Shown here: positions 1 through 7,118 of the stretch, one piece after another
Layout: each line of letters opens with the position of its first letter
Position numbering within the stretch: the first letter of the stretch is position 1
Origin: Desulfobacterales bacterium
Lineage (GTDB): Bacteria > Desulfobacterota > Desulfobacteria > Desulfobacterales > 4be13
Length of the DNA: 8,952 nucleotides
Assembly (NCBI GenBank): GCA_029940115.1
Contig: JAOZRQ010000273.1
Location: 1-8,952 of the forward strand
Direction: 5' to 3'
Translations under genes and position numbers: made by a program
Notes under the pieces: model-generated
Database searches by the model: none
What the model was told of the DNA's origin: nothing
What the model saw: the letters and a program-made list of their open reading frames with translations, nothing else

Positions 1-1
1 C

Positions 2-103
2 CAAGGCAAAAAAATGGTGAAAGATGGCGCGTGGGCAACAATCAAACCTGAACCCCACAGAAACAACTCACAAACTCACAAACTCACAAACTCTTTAAAC
101 TGA
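2..103 (+). CDS. possible 3' end of an upstream gene (partial, very uncertain)
   Basis: One plus-strand frame is open from the window edge to a TGA at 101-103, 17 nt before the phosphorylase start. The inferred tail begins QGKKMVKDGAWATIKPEPH and then runs into residues encoded by a tandem octamer, which makes a genuine coding end doubtful. Another frame is open from the edge to a TGA at 49-51, so the sequence does not decide between them. I recognise no family. If real, the gene would be immediately upstream of, and probably co-transcribed with, the phosphorylase. Sequence to the left of the window would settle it. Confidence 0.18.
   Translation, partial: QGKKMVKDGAWATIKPEPHRNNSQTHKLTNSLN
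64..94. repeat. tandem octamer CAAACTCA, about four units
   Basis: Units at 71-78 and 79-86 are identical. The flanking units at 64-70 (one A short) and 87-94 (last base T) are near-copies. The repeat ends 26 nt before the phosphorylase start codon, between any upstream gene and the ribosome binding site. The unit length is not a multiple of three, so copy-number change would shift any frame running through it. No function can be assigned from sequence alone. Confidence 0.75.
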
Positions 104-110
104 TTTACAT

Positions 111-114
111 AGGA
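111..114 (+). promoter_or_regulatory. ribosome binding site of the glucan phosphorylase
   Basis: AGGA followed by six A/C bases precedes the ATG at 121. This is the only good Shine-Dalgarno match near the N-terminus and supports that start. No convincing -35/-10 pair is visible in bases 1-110. Confidence 0.6.
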
Positions 115-120
115 AAAAAC

Positions 121-2730
121 ATGACCCATTTACAAACATTCCAAGTATTCCCGGCCATCCCGAAACCCCTCGGGTTTTTGGAGGTGCTCTCCCGGAATAT
201 TTGGTGGTGCTGGCATTATGACGCGGTGGAGCTGTTTCGCCGCATTGATCCCCGGCTATGGGACAAGGCCGGGCGAAATCCGATTGTATTCTCCACCTAC
301 ATTCCCCAAGGACGCCTTGAAGAACTGGCCGAAGACAAAAGCTTTCTGGCTCATCTGGAACGGGTGAGGGAGAGCTACAAAAAACTGGTTCTCGCGCCGA
401 TGGATCGTTCGCTGTGGACCCCGCCCCCTGACTTGACGGACACGAAATCCGCGCTGGCAAATCAGGGAAACGAGGGTATCATCGCCTATTTTTCCATGGA
501 ATTCGGCATCCACGAGAGCATCCCCCTGTTTGCCGGCGGACTCGGCATTCTCGCGGGAGACCATCTCAAGGCCGCAGCCGACATGGGACTGCCACTTGTC
601 GGGGTGGGCATTCTTTACCAACATGGATATTTCCGCCAGTTTCTGGACCATGACGGATGGCAGCAGGAGGACTACATTGAGACCGATTTCTTTCATCTCC
701 CCATGAGCAGGGCCAAGGACAGGTTGGGAAACCGGGTGCGCATCTCTGTCACGGGACCTGAGGGCGAAATATATGCGGATGTATGGAAGATCAAGGTGGG
801 CCGCATCTCCCTTTTTCTGCTGGATGCCAATGTGGCCGAAAATCCTCCTCAAATCAGGAATATCACCTCCCGGCTCTATGCAGGGGAGGTGCGGCTGGCC
901 CAAGAGGTGATGCTCGGGATTGGGGGAATGCGGGCCCTCGCGGCCATGGGAATCCATCCGATGGCCCTCCATATGAATGAGGGGCACTGTGCGTTCGCCA
1001 CTCTGGAACGCCTTGCACAGGTGATGACACGCCATCAGATTGATCTGAAGACCGCCATGGAGGTTGTTCCCCGGACTACGGTGTTCACCACCCACACACC
1101 GGTTCCCGCAGGCCATGACGAGTTTCCTGCCGCACTGGTGAAACCCTTTGTCCGTCCGCTGTCAGAGCGTCTCGGGATCACCGAGGATGAGATTCTCTCC
1201 TTTGGACAACCGGCCGGCGATGGGCCGGACAGCCCGGTCTCCATGGCCATGCTCGGTGTGCGGATGTCCCAATACTGCAACGGCGTCAGCAAGCTTCATG
1301 GGAATGTGGCCCGCCGCATGTGGGCTCACATATGGCCCGATCTGCCCGAAGATGAGGTCCCGATCACCCATGTCACCAATGGGGTGCACATCGCGTCGTG
1401 GATTTCCCATGAGAACGCGCTCCTGTTTGAGCGTTATCTTGGCCCCACATGGTGCGACCGTCCCTTTGGGGAATGCCGCTACCCCATGGATTCGGATCTG
1501 ATCCGACGAATCGGCGAGATATACGACGAGGAGTTGTGGCGCGCCCATGAAATGAGCCGTTCCCGCCTCATACGCACCTGCCGGCGTTTGTTGGTGAAGC
1601 AGTACAGCCGGCGCAACGCGCCCACATCCATGATGGAGGAGTTGAAGTCCGTCTTGGATCAGGATGCCCTGACCATCGGGTTTTCCAGACGGTTTGCCAC
1701 TTACAAGCGCGCAAATCTTCTGCTCCACGATCCAGAGCGATTCAGGAACCTCCTCACCTCTGAAACCCATCCGGTGCAGTTCATCTTCTCAGGAAAGGCC
1801 CATCCGATGGACAATGAGGGGAAAGAGCTGATCCGGCGGCTGATCCGCTTTGTCCATGGTGATCCGGAGGTGCGCCGGCGAATGGTGTTCATAGAGGATT
1901 ACGACATTCATATGGCACGGCATCTGATCCACGGATGCGATGTGTGGCTCAACACCCCCCGCCGGCCCTTTGAGGCCTGCGGCACTTCCGGCATGAAAGG
2001 AGCCATAAACGGGGTGCTCAACCTGAGCGTCCTTGACGGCTGGTGGTGTGAGGGATATGCCGAGGAGAGGGGATGGCGCATCGGCAACGGGGAGGAGTAT
2101 GAGGACTGGAACTATCAGGACGCGGTGGAGAGCCAAGCCCTTTACAACATCTTGGAGAATGACGTGATCCCCTGCTTTTATGAAAGAAGAAGCGGCGGTG
2201 TGCCTGCCCGATGGGTGAAGATGATGAAGGAATCCATGAAGATGGGGATGGAGATGTTCTGCGCGCATCGCATGGTTTCCGAATATGAGGATCGATTCTA
2301 TCTGCCGGCTGTGGATCGGTATCGCGCGCTGACCGCGGATCATGCAAGGGAGGCGGGCAATTTGGGAGAACAGCTGGACCGGCTCCGAAAACTGTGGGAT
2401 GCGATTCAAATAGCGCCACCGGCAAAGCATGCCGACGATCCGTTTCGGGTGGGGGAACGCTTCCGGGTGACCACAGAGGTCTCTCTGGGAGAACTTCGGC
2501 CAGATGAGGTGGAAGTGGAGTTCTATTATGGGGACATGAAATCGGTGGACTCGCTGGCTGCCGGACATGCGGAACAGATGGAGATGGTGGAGGATCGCGG
2601 GGACGGCACCTATCTGTATGCCTGCATGATCACCTGCCGACTTTCCGGGCGGTACGGGTTCACCGTGCGGGTGACGCCCCGGGGGGATGACTGGATCCGA
2701 TTTGAACCGGGGTTTATCACTTGGGCCTGA
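121..2730 (+). CDS. glgP: glycogen/alpha-glucan phosphorylase, long DUF3417 type
   Basis: The enzyme removes glucose units from alpha-1,4-glucans with phosphate, giving glucose 1-phosphate, in cytoplasmic storage-polysaccharide breakdown. At 869 aa it matches the long bacterial alpha-glucan phosphorylases (about 850 aa), not the E. coli type. The N-terminal DUF3417 signature is visible at about residues 24-55 (SRNIWWCWHYDAVELFRRID). Next come HMNEGH at 284-289, TTHTPVPAGHDEF from 323, and GFSRRFATYKR at 520-530. The cofactor motif GTSGMKGAINGVLNLS starts at 621, with K626 in the position of the pyridoxal-phosphate lysine. The last roughly 70 residues form the beta-rich tail seen in this subfamily. 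No key residue is missing. The start is supported by AGGA at 111-114 and by the DUF3417 domain beginning soon after. The gene is convergent with the endonuclease gene; no other glycogen gene is in view. Confidence 0.95.
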   Translation: MTHLQTFQVFPAIPKPLGFLEVLSRNIWWCWHYDAVELFRRIDPRLWDKAGRNPIVFSTYIPQGRLEELAEDKSFLAHLERVRESYKKLVLAPMDRSLWTPPPDLTDTKSALANQGNEGIIAYFSMEFGIHESIPLFAGGLGILAGDHLKAAADMGLPLVGVGILYQHGYFRQFLDHDGWQQEDYIETDFFHLPMSRAKDRLGNRVRISVTGPEGEIYADVWKIKVGRISLFLLDANVAENPPQIRNITSRLYAGEVRLAQEVMLGIGGMRALAAMGIHPMALHMNEGHCAFATLERLAQVMTRHQIDLKTAMEVVPRTTVFTTHTPVPAGHDEFPAALVKPFVRPLSERLGITEDEILSFGQPAGDGPDSPVSMAMLGVRMSQYCNGVSKLHGNVARRMWAHIWPDLPEDEVPITHVTNGVHIASWISHENALLFERYLGPTWCDRPFGECRYPMDSDLIRRIGEIYDEELWRAHEMSRSRLIRTCRRLLVKQYSRRNAPTSMMEELKSVLDQDALTIGFSRRFATYKRANLLLHDPERFRNLLTSETHPVQFIFSGKAHPMDNEGKELIRRLIRFVHGDPEVRRRMVFIEDYDIHMARHLIHGCDVWLNTPRRPFEACGTSGMKGAINGVLNLSVLDGWWCEGYAEERGWRIGNGEEYEDWNYQDAVESQALYNILENDVIPCFYERRSGGVPARWVKMMKESMKMGMEMFCAHRMVSEYEDRFYLPAVDRYRALTADHAREAGNLGEQLDRLRKLWDAIQIAPPAKHADDPFRVGERFRVTTEVSLGELRPDEVEVEFYYGDMKSVDSLAAGHAEQMEMVEDRGDGTYLYACMITCRLSGRYGFTVRVTPRGDDWIRFEPGFITWA

Positions 2731-2752
2731 GAAACTTGGAACACTCGCGGAG

Positions 2753-2785
2753 GATTGGCAAATCTTCCGTCTGGATTTGCCAATC
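2753..2785. terminator. stem-loop after the phosphorylase gene
   Basis: GATTGGCAAATC (2753-2764) and GATTTGCCAATC (2774-2785) are perfect reverse complements: a 12-bp stem with a 9-nt loop, starting 22 nt past the TGA. There is no T-run after either arm, so it is not a textbook intrinsic terminator. It may terminate weakly, serve both convergent genes, or protect the mRNA 3' end. The structure is certain; the role is inferred. Confidence 0.5.
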
Positions 2786-2790
2786 AGTGA

Positions 2791-2812
2791 GAGAGCACTT
2801 CGAGAGCACTTC
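2791..2812. repeat. 11-bp perfect tandem duplication
   Basis: GAGAGCACTTC occurs twice in direct succession (2791-2801 and 2802-2812), 8 nt outside the stop codon of the minus-strand endonuclease gene. It marks the left edge of the restriction-modification cassette. It could be a slippage product or a scar of insertion; nothing else supports either reading. Confidence 0.7.
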
Positions 2813-2819
2813 ACCGCAT

Positions 2820-3890
2820 TCATGGCAAAGGAATGTGATTACACATCTCAGTATTTGATTCTGTGCTGACATCGTCTCCTTTTTGATGAATGACTCTCTG
2901 ATATTCCTGATCCGCCTGACGAACCCAAGCGGATGAAATATTTGTTGAGTATTCAAAAAAATCAAAGTCTTTTTCATACATCAAAATCCGATTCCGCAAT
3001 TTGATAATCTCCGGCATGTATGCCGCATATTTCTGGAGTAACCGATCCACATGTTCAGGTTTCTTCAATTGCTTAATGGCTTCTGGATTATAATGAGGAG
3101 GACCTGCAAGTGTCTCAAATGGAATACCTGTGATAACTGAAAGTTTTTTCAATTCACTGTTTGAATAATATTCCAAAGGCCACTTACCCGATTTTTCGCT
3201 GTTATGTTCTCGGCATAGCAATGTGGCATTTTCAGTTGTCAAAGGCCATAGAAACACAATGGGAAGCGTGTGGTCAAGCGGACGCTCCTTTGGAACGACA
3301 TTTCGTAAGTCTTTGCCACACTTGAAACAGCGATTGTTAAACCGGTTGCTGATTTTTTTGCTGTCAATTTTGCCACCCGTATCAGATAAATCAAGATACA
3401 TACGTCGCTTTTGAGCCGCCTCACGATGTTGATCTGTCAATCGGGTTTGGTTTTTAATGGCATTATAAATTTTTTTGCATAGTCTGCATTCTCCTTGGCG
3501 GCCTGATTTTCGAGAACTATGTCTGTCAAAGAGATGTAACGGCTTCATTGTGTTGCAGATAATGCAATATTTGTATTCTTGGGCCTCATTTATGTATTCA
3601 TCGTGAAGAATTGCAAATTTTCCTTCTTCAATGACGGAATTGCTTCTCTTGTCCTCCAATTCATATTCATAAAATTGAGTCTCCTCTCCTGATCGCGTGA
3701 TCGTTTCGCAAGTGGGGCAGATTATTTCAAAGTCTCGTCCAATTTCATCTTTCTGAATGAAGATGAATTCCTGACACTCACTGTTCAGACATTGAAACCC
3801 CTTGAAAACAACATCTCCCATGCCCTTGACATGATTTGCGCGAATTTGATGGTTTTTCTTTACTTTTGTATAGGGCTTACGCCTTGTCAT
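2820..3890 (-). CDS. HNH-family restriction endonuclease with three zinc motifs
   Basis: This 356-aa protein is the probable DNA-cutting partner of the adjacent methyltransferase. Three cysteine sets are visible: C34/C39 with C58/C61, C109/C112 (CIIC) with C135/C138 (CRLC), and C188/C191 (CFKC) with C226/H229. The third frames an HNH (beta-beta-alpha-metal) core: D206-H207 in PLDHTLP, N221 in TTENATLLC, then H229-N230 and K233. H207 would be the general base; H229/N230 occupy the usual C-terminal part of the motif. The first two sets probably form zinc ribbons for structure or DNA recognition. Tail residues about 336-350 lie in a segment repeated beyond the methyltransferase gene, so the C-terminus may have been altered by recombination. 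The start has a good upstream AGAGAGAGG. Composition is more AT-rich than glgP. HNH assignment is strong. The restriction role rests on context; a homing or other HNH nuclease is less likely. Confidence 0.8.
   Translation of the reverse strand: MTRRKPYTKVKKNHQIRANHVKGMGDVVFKGFQCLNSECQEFIFIQKDEIGRDFEIICPTCETITRSGEETQFYEYELEDKRSNSVIEEGKFAILHDEYINEAQEYKYCIICNTMKPLHLFDRHSSRKSGRQGECRLCKKIYNAIKNQTRLTDQHREAAQKRRMYLDLSDTGGKIDSKKISNRFNNRCFKCGKDLRNVVPKERPLDHTLPIVFLWPLTTENATLLCREHNSEKSGKWPLEYYSNSELKKLSVITGIPFETLAGPPHYNPEAIKQLKKPEHVDRLLQKYAAYMPEIIKLRNRILMYEKDFDFFEYSTNISSAWVRQADQEYQRVIHQKGDDVSTESNTEMCNHIPLP
2848..2902. repeat. left copy of imperfect direct repeat flanking the restriction cassette
   Basis: Bases 2848-2868 match 6797-6817 at 19 of 21 positions. 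Bases 2877-2902 match 6816-6841 at 20 of 26, with an extra 8-10 nt between the blocks in this copy. Both copies have the same orientation. This copy lies inside the last codons of the endonuclease gene; the other lies just past the methyltransferase gene. Confidence 0.6.
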
Positions 3891-3896
3891 TCAAAG

Positions 3897-3905
3897 CCTC
3901 TCTCT
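3897..3905 (-). promoter_or_regulatory. ribosome binding site of the endonuclease gene
   Basis: On the minus strand AGAGAGAGG ends 6 nt before the ATG at 3890-3888. This is the best purine-rich match in the area and fixes the endonuclease start. Confidence 0.6.
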
Positions 3906-3987
3906 GAATAATCAGTTTCTTTAAGATTAAAAGTATTTTCATTATCAGCTCCTTTCTGTTTTGTCAAATTTTTTTTTGCGATTTCCA

Positions 3988-4015
3988 TTGACAAACTATC
4001 ATATTATGATAGTTT
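3988..4015. promoter_or_regulatory. candidate operator palindrome next to a -35 box in the divergent promoter region
   Basis: AAACTATCATA (3993-4003), one central T, and TATGATAGTTT (4005-4015) form a perfect 23-bp inverted repeat. A consensus -35 hexamer TTGACA (3988-3993) abuts its left end in the methyltransferase direction. The matching -10 is not clear: AT-rich hexamers between 4011 and 4020 are candidates with spacing of 17-21 bp. The palindrome also contains TATGAT on each strand, which could be a -10 for either gene. Position and perfect symmetry suggest a site for a dimeric repressor or activator. No controller (C-protein) gene is in the window, so the ligand is unknown; it could be the methyltransferase itself or an external regulator. 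Confidence 0.55.
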
Positions 4016-4064
4016 ATACACAAGTTTTGCCAGATGGACAGAACTTGTTAAATTGAAAAATCCA

Positions 4065-4070
4065 GTGGGA
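4065..4070 (+). promoter_or_regulatory. weak ribosome binding site of the methyltransferase
   Basis: GTGGGA lies 7 nt before the ATG at 4078. It is a poor Shine-Dalgarno match compared with AGAGAGAGG of the endonuclease, so translation may be modest or controlled in another way. No better in-frame start with a stronger site is evident. Confidence 0.35.
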
Positions 4071-4077
4071 TATTGAA

Positions 4078-6777
4078 ATGAATAAAAGAAACGAGAGAGC
4101 AAAGCAGAAGTACAAAACCGTCTATTTTTCTGATTTTCCTGCTGACACATCCAAGCAGAAAACGCTTACGTTGGCATTTGGAAAAAAGACAGCCGATTTG
4201 CACACTGGCATAAAGGATCTTTCCGGTGCGGAAATACGGCAATTGCTAGGTACGGATCGTTATGAAAGCATTCTGAACGACGCTCGCTCCGAAGATTTGC
4301 CAGTAAACACTTACTGTCTTCGCCGTTTAGACCGTGCTTTGAACACGCTCAGAGAACAGGAATCACAGCTTTCTTTGCCCGGGTTTGATGGCCCCAAGTT
4401 CTTTGATCCAATAAGCGTCACATTCAAAGGCGGCTCAAAGGAGCCGTTTGCGAGATGGTATCCCTATCTGGAGGGCTATTCGCCCCAGTTTGTGGAGAGG
4501 ATTCTGGAAAGATACGCGGCGGATGCCCGACATGTTCTTGATCCCTTTGCGGGTACGGGGACCACCGTTCTCACCGCGTCCCGGTTGAACAAGAAATCCT
4601 GTTTCTGTGAGGTCAATCCGGTCCTCCAATTTGTCACCCTCACCAAAATGCGGGTTCGACAATTGGAAAGTGCCTGTCGTATGAAGTTGGTTCAGGATTT
4701 GGAGAAACTGAACACTCGGTTTGGAGAGTTTGAGACATTTCCGCCTGACCCCATGCTCCAGCGGACATACAAACGGACGTTCGGCACCAGCTTATTTTTC
4801 GACAAACCCGTTTACGAACAGGTGTTGAAGCTGAGAACGTGGATTGACCAAGTGGCGTTGACCCATCCGATGCCGGCGGATCTGTTCACGATCTCGGTCA
4901 TGTCCGCGCTGGTGCCCGCATCACGGATGAAACGATCGGGTGACCTGAGATATAAGACCGCCAAGGAACTGGAAAAATATCAGCCCCCACTTGTGGAGCA
5001 AGTTCAGCAACGCATTGCCCAGATGATCTTTGATATCCAAGGGGACGCAAACGGCGTGAAAAACAACCCCCTGTTCATCTGTGGGAATGCCGCCTCACTG
5101 GCGTACATTCCGCGTCTGGAGATTGACACATTGATCACCAGCCCGCCATACATCAACGGGACCAACTATTTTCGCAACACAAAGATGGAACTCTGGTTTC
5201 TGCGCGGCCTGAAAGGGAAGGATGATCTCTCCAAATTCAGGGGGGATGCCCTGACGGCAGGCATCAATGATGTGACGGTGGCAAAGGTCCGATCTTGCGA
5301 GGTTCCGGAAGTTCAGCAGGTCGTGTCCCTATTGAAAGAGAAGGCATATGATTCCCGAATCCCCCACATGGTGGAGAGTTATTTCGGCGAAATCACGGAC
5401 ATCTTCGAGACGATTTCCGGCCATCTCAAGGTGGGCGCGACCGTGGCCATCGATATCGGAGATTCCGCTTATGCGGGGGTTCATGTGCCGGCCCATCAAT
5501 TGCTCCGCGTGTGCTTGGAAAGTCTGGGATTTGTCCCAAAAGATGAGATCCTGTTGCGGGAGCGAAAGTCGAGAGGCGGGATGATGCTCAGACAGTCTTT
5601 GCTGGTCTTTGAATACCGCCCCGGGCATCCCCCCTTTTATGTGAAGGAACTCTTTTTGCCTTGGCGCATCCGCTGGGATGAGTTCAAAACCGATCTCCCC
5701 CATCAGAAGGCCCCCTTCACAAAGCGGAACTGGGGACACCCGTTGCACTCCTTATGCTCATATCCGGGAAAACTCAAGCCGGCCATCGCCCACTATCTGG
5801 TGAAGACATTTGTTCCGGAAAAAGGGAGACTGTTGGATCCGTTTGCAGGAGCCGGCACCATCCCGTTTGAGGCGGCGTTGCAGGGGAGGCATGCCTGCGG
5901 GTTTGAACTCAGCCCGGCCGCGTGTGTCATTGCCGGCGCGAAGCTTGGAAAGCCGGAGGGAGAGAAGGTTGTCCGACTGATAGACAGGCTTGAAAGTTTT
6001 GTCAAAGCCAACTCGCCCACAGACCAGGAACTGGCCGAGACCCGGGAACTCGGGTTTAATGGTAAGGTTGCCGAGTATTATGAGCCTCGGACGCTGAACG
6101 AGATATTGCTGGCCCGCCGCCATTTCCGGCTTCATCCGCCAGTTGCGGATGAGGCGTGTTTTGTGATGGCGTCGCTGTTGCACATCCTGCACGGGAACCG
6201 GCCTTACGCGCTCAGTCGACGATCACACCCGATCACCCCGTACAAGCCGACCGGCCCCTTTGAATATCGTCCCCTGATTGACCGTCTGCGGGCCAAGGTG
6301 ACAAGGAGCCTACAGCGTATGCCCCAAAATTTCCAGAGGGGAAAGATGTTTTTGCAGGACGCGACAGGCTGTTGGCCCAGAGAGATTGAGGCACTCGACG
6401 CGGTGATCACCTCGCCGCCATTCTTCGACAGCACCCGTTTCCATCTCGCAAACTGGTTGCGGCTATGGTTCGCGGGATGGTCGTTGGGGGATTTCAGGAC
6501 GCGTCCCGCTGGGTTTGTGGATGAGCGGCAGAAGAAAAGCTTTGATGTGTATGTCCCGATCATGCGCCAAGCCCGGGAGCGTCTGAAACCTGACGGGGTC
6601 CTTCTCCTGCATCTGGGAAGGAGCAGGAAATGCGACATGGCCGATCAGCTGAAAAGGCTGGCCCGGCACTGGTTCCGCTCGGCGGATATCTTTGATGAGA
6701 GCGTGGCGCATTGCGAGTCCCACGGCATCCGTGACAAGGGAACGGTCACGTTCCATCAGTATTTGGTTCTATACTGA
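4078..6777 (+). CDS. tandem (double) DNA amino-methyltransferase of the restriction-modification system
   Basis: The 899-aa protein contains two complete S-adenosylmethionine-dependent methyltransferase modules. Module 1 has motif X-like EPFARWYPYLEGYSP from 122, motif I DPFAGTGTT at 155-163, SRMKRSGDLRYK at 282-293, and motif IV TSPPYINGTNY from 354. Module 2 has HPLHSLCSYPGKLKPAIAHYL from about 554, motif I DPFAGAGT at 587-594, LHGNRPYALSRRSHP at 704-718, and motif IV TSPPF at 778-782. The (S)PP(Y/F) motif means an exocyclic amino group is methylated, giving N4-methylcytosine or N6-methyladenine; sequence cannot decide which. Both catalytic sets look intact. Two fused modules suggest one per strand of an asymmetric site, as in FokI-type systems. 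The first 110 or so residues are a lysine-rich extension with no motif I recognise, encoded by DNA more AT-rich than the rest. The last residues (HQYLVLY) lie in a repeat reused downstream. It is divergent from the HNH endonuclease gene. Confidence 0.9.
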   Translation: MNKRNERAKQKYKTVYFSDFPADTSKQKTLTLAFGKKTADLHTGIKDLSGAEIRQLLGTDRYESILNDARSEDLPVNTYCLRRLDRALNTLREQESQLSLPGFDGPKFFDPISVTFKGGSKEPFARWYPYLEGYSPQFVERILERYAADARHVLDPFAGTGTTVLTASRLNKKSCFCEVNPVLQFVTLTKMRVRQLESACRMKLVQDLEKLNTRFGEFETFPPDPMLQRTYKRTFGTSLFFDKPVYEQVLKLRTWIDQVALTHPMPADLFTISVMSALVPASRMKRSGDLRYKTAKELEKYQPPLVEQVQQRIAQMIFDIQGDANGVKNNPLFICGNAASLAYIPRLEIDTLITSPPYINGTNYFRNTKMELWFLRGLKGKDDLSKFRGDALTAGINDVTVAKVRSCEVPEVQQVVSLLKEKAYDSRIPHMVESYFGEITDIFETISGHLKVGATVAIDIGDSAYAGVHVPAHQLLRVCLESLGFVPKDEILLRERKSRGGMMLRQSLLVFEYRPGHPPFYVKELFLPWRIRWDEFKTDLPHQKAPFTKRNWGHPLHSLCSYPGKLKPAIAHYLVKTFVPEKGRLLDPFAGAGTIPFEAALQGRHACGFELSPAACVIAGAKLGKPEGEKVVRLIDRLESFVKANSPTDQELAETRELGFNGKVAEYYEPRTLNEILLARRHFRLHPPVADEACFVMASLLHILHGNRPYALSRRSHPITPYKPTGPFEYRPLIDRLRAKVTRSLQRMPQNFQRGKMFLQDATGCWPREIEALDAVITSPPFFDSTRFHLANWLRLWFAGWSLGDFRTRPAGFVDERQKKSFDVYVPIMRQARERLKPDGVLLLHLGRSRKCDMADQLKRLARHWFRSADIFDESVAHCESHGIRDKGTVTFHQYLVLY

Positions 6778-6811
6778 TGCGGCGAGCGGGTCCCCATCAG
6801 TATTTGGTTCT
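6753..6811. repeat. direct and inverted repeat cluster at the methyltransferase stop
   Basis: An 18-bp sequence, CCATCAGTATTTGGTTCT, occurs at 6753-6770 (last codons of the gene) and again, perfectly, at 6794-6811. Between them ATACTGATG (6771-6779, overlapping the TGA at 6775-6777) is the reverse complement of CATCAGTAT in both copies. Two mutually exclusive hairpins can form: 6754-6779 with an 8-nt loop, or 6771-6803 with a 15-nt loop. The second direct copy overlaps the right flank of the cassette repeat. Confidence 0.75.
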
Positions 6812-6841
6812 GTCCTGCTTCTTGGCGAATGACGCTTTGAT
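6797..6841. repeat. right copy of imperfect direct repeat flanking the restriction cassette
   Basis: This is the counterpart of the segment at 2848-2902, in the same orientation: 19/21 in the first block and 20/26 in the second. On the minus strand it reads as a short open frame ending ASFAKKQDRTKY and a stop, while a matching frame of the left copy reads ESFIKK. Both may therefore be remnants of one older coding or dispersed repeat sequence. Confidence 0.6.
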
Positions 6842-6848
6842 AAGTACC

Positions 6849-6882
6849 AGAAACTAAGTTTTTTTGAAAAAACTTAGTTTCT
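6849..6882. terminator. AT-rich hairpin between convergent methyltransferase and tatA genes
   Basis: The arms 6849-6864 and 6867-6882 are perfect 16-bp complements containing AAACTAAGTTTTTT and its inverse. The centre is TG, so in RNA the A/T-rich tip would open into a larger loop over a stem of about 10 bp. Only three T residues follow on the plus strand. It lies 25 nt beyond the tatA stop and 72 nt beyond the methyltransferase stop. The most likely role is a bidirectional terminator; the weak G/C content makes its strength uncertain. Confidence 0.55.
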
Positions 6883-6907
6883 TTGGAAGATGTCAGGCAA
6901 CCCCTCA

Positions 6908-7099
6908 TCAGGCTTCTTTTTTCTCTCCGCCCTCAATCTTCTGCTTCTCCTCTTCCTTCCGTTCAATGTCCGTGGCACTTTTGAAGTTCCTGATGGCCTT
7001 GCCCATTCCGGCACCGATCTCCGGGAGCTTTCCTGCCCCGAAAATGATCAGGATGATGACCAGAATGATGATAAGTTCCGGCATTCCGATTCCAAACAT
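6908..7099 (-). CDS. tatA: twin-arginine translocase subunit TatA
   Basis: TatA oligomerises to form the conducting part of the Tat pathway, which exports folded, often cofactor-bearing proteins across the inner membrane. The 63-aa protein has a short N-terminal transmembrane helix (about residues 7-21, PELIIILVIILIIFG) with E8 at the usual polar position. Then come the FG hinge (F20-G21), KLPEIG (24-29) and an amphipathic helix up to FK at 39-40. A charged, lysine/glutamate-rich tail (48-63) ends it. It is at the short end of the family (E. coli TatA has 89 aa). The FGxxKLPE pattern favours TatA/TatE over TatB. A strong Shine-Dalgarno (minus-strand AGAGGAG, 7110-7116) lies 10 nt upstream of the ATG. 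No tatB or tatC is in view, so this is a stand-alone copy or the other subunits lie elsewhere. It is convergent with the methyltransferase gene. Confidence 0.93.
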   Translation of the reverse strand: MFGIGMPELIIILVIILIIFGAGKLPEIGAGMGKAIRNFKSATDIERKEEEKQKIEGGEKKEA

Positions 7100-7118
7100 A
7101 AGCTGTATTCTCCTCTGT

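Noticed and set aside
256..1116. Minus-strand open frame of 286 codons opposite the 5' part of glgP
   Set aside because: It is fully antisense to the DUF3417 and N-terminal phosphorylase region, with no ribosome binding site or domain signature.
1789..2823. Long minus-strand open frame (344 codons) opposite the 3' part of glgP
   Set aside because: It is the antisense shadow of the phosphorylase coding sequence; the product is histidine/proline-rich with no family-like motif, and the sense strand carries clear catalytic motifs.
2717..2977. Minus-strand frame of 86 codons overlapping the end of the endonuclease gene
   Set aside because: It overlaps the endonuclease in another frame, crosses the hairpin and the end of glgP, and has no recognisable product.
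2820..6777. BREX, DISARM or other multi-gene defence system
   Set aside because: Only a nuclease and a methyltransferase are present; there is no helicase, ATPase or phosphatase gene next to them.
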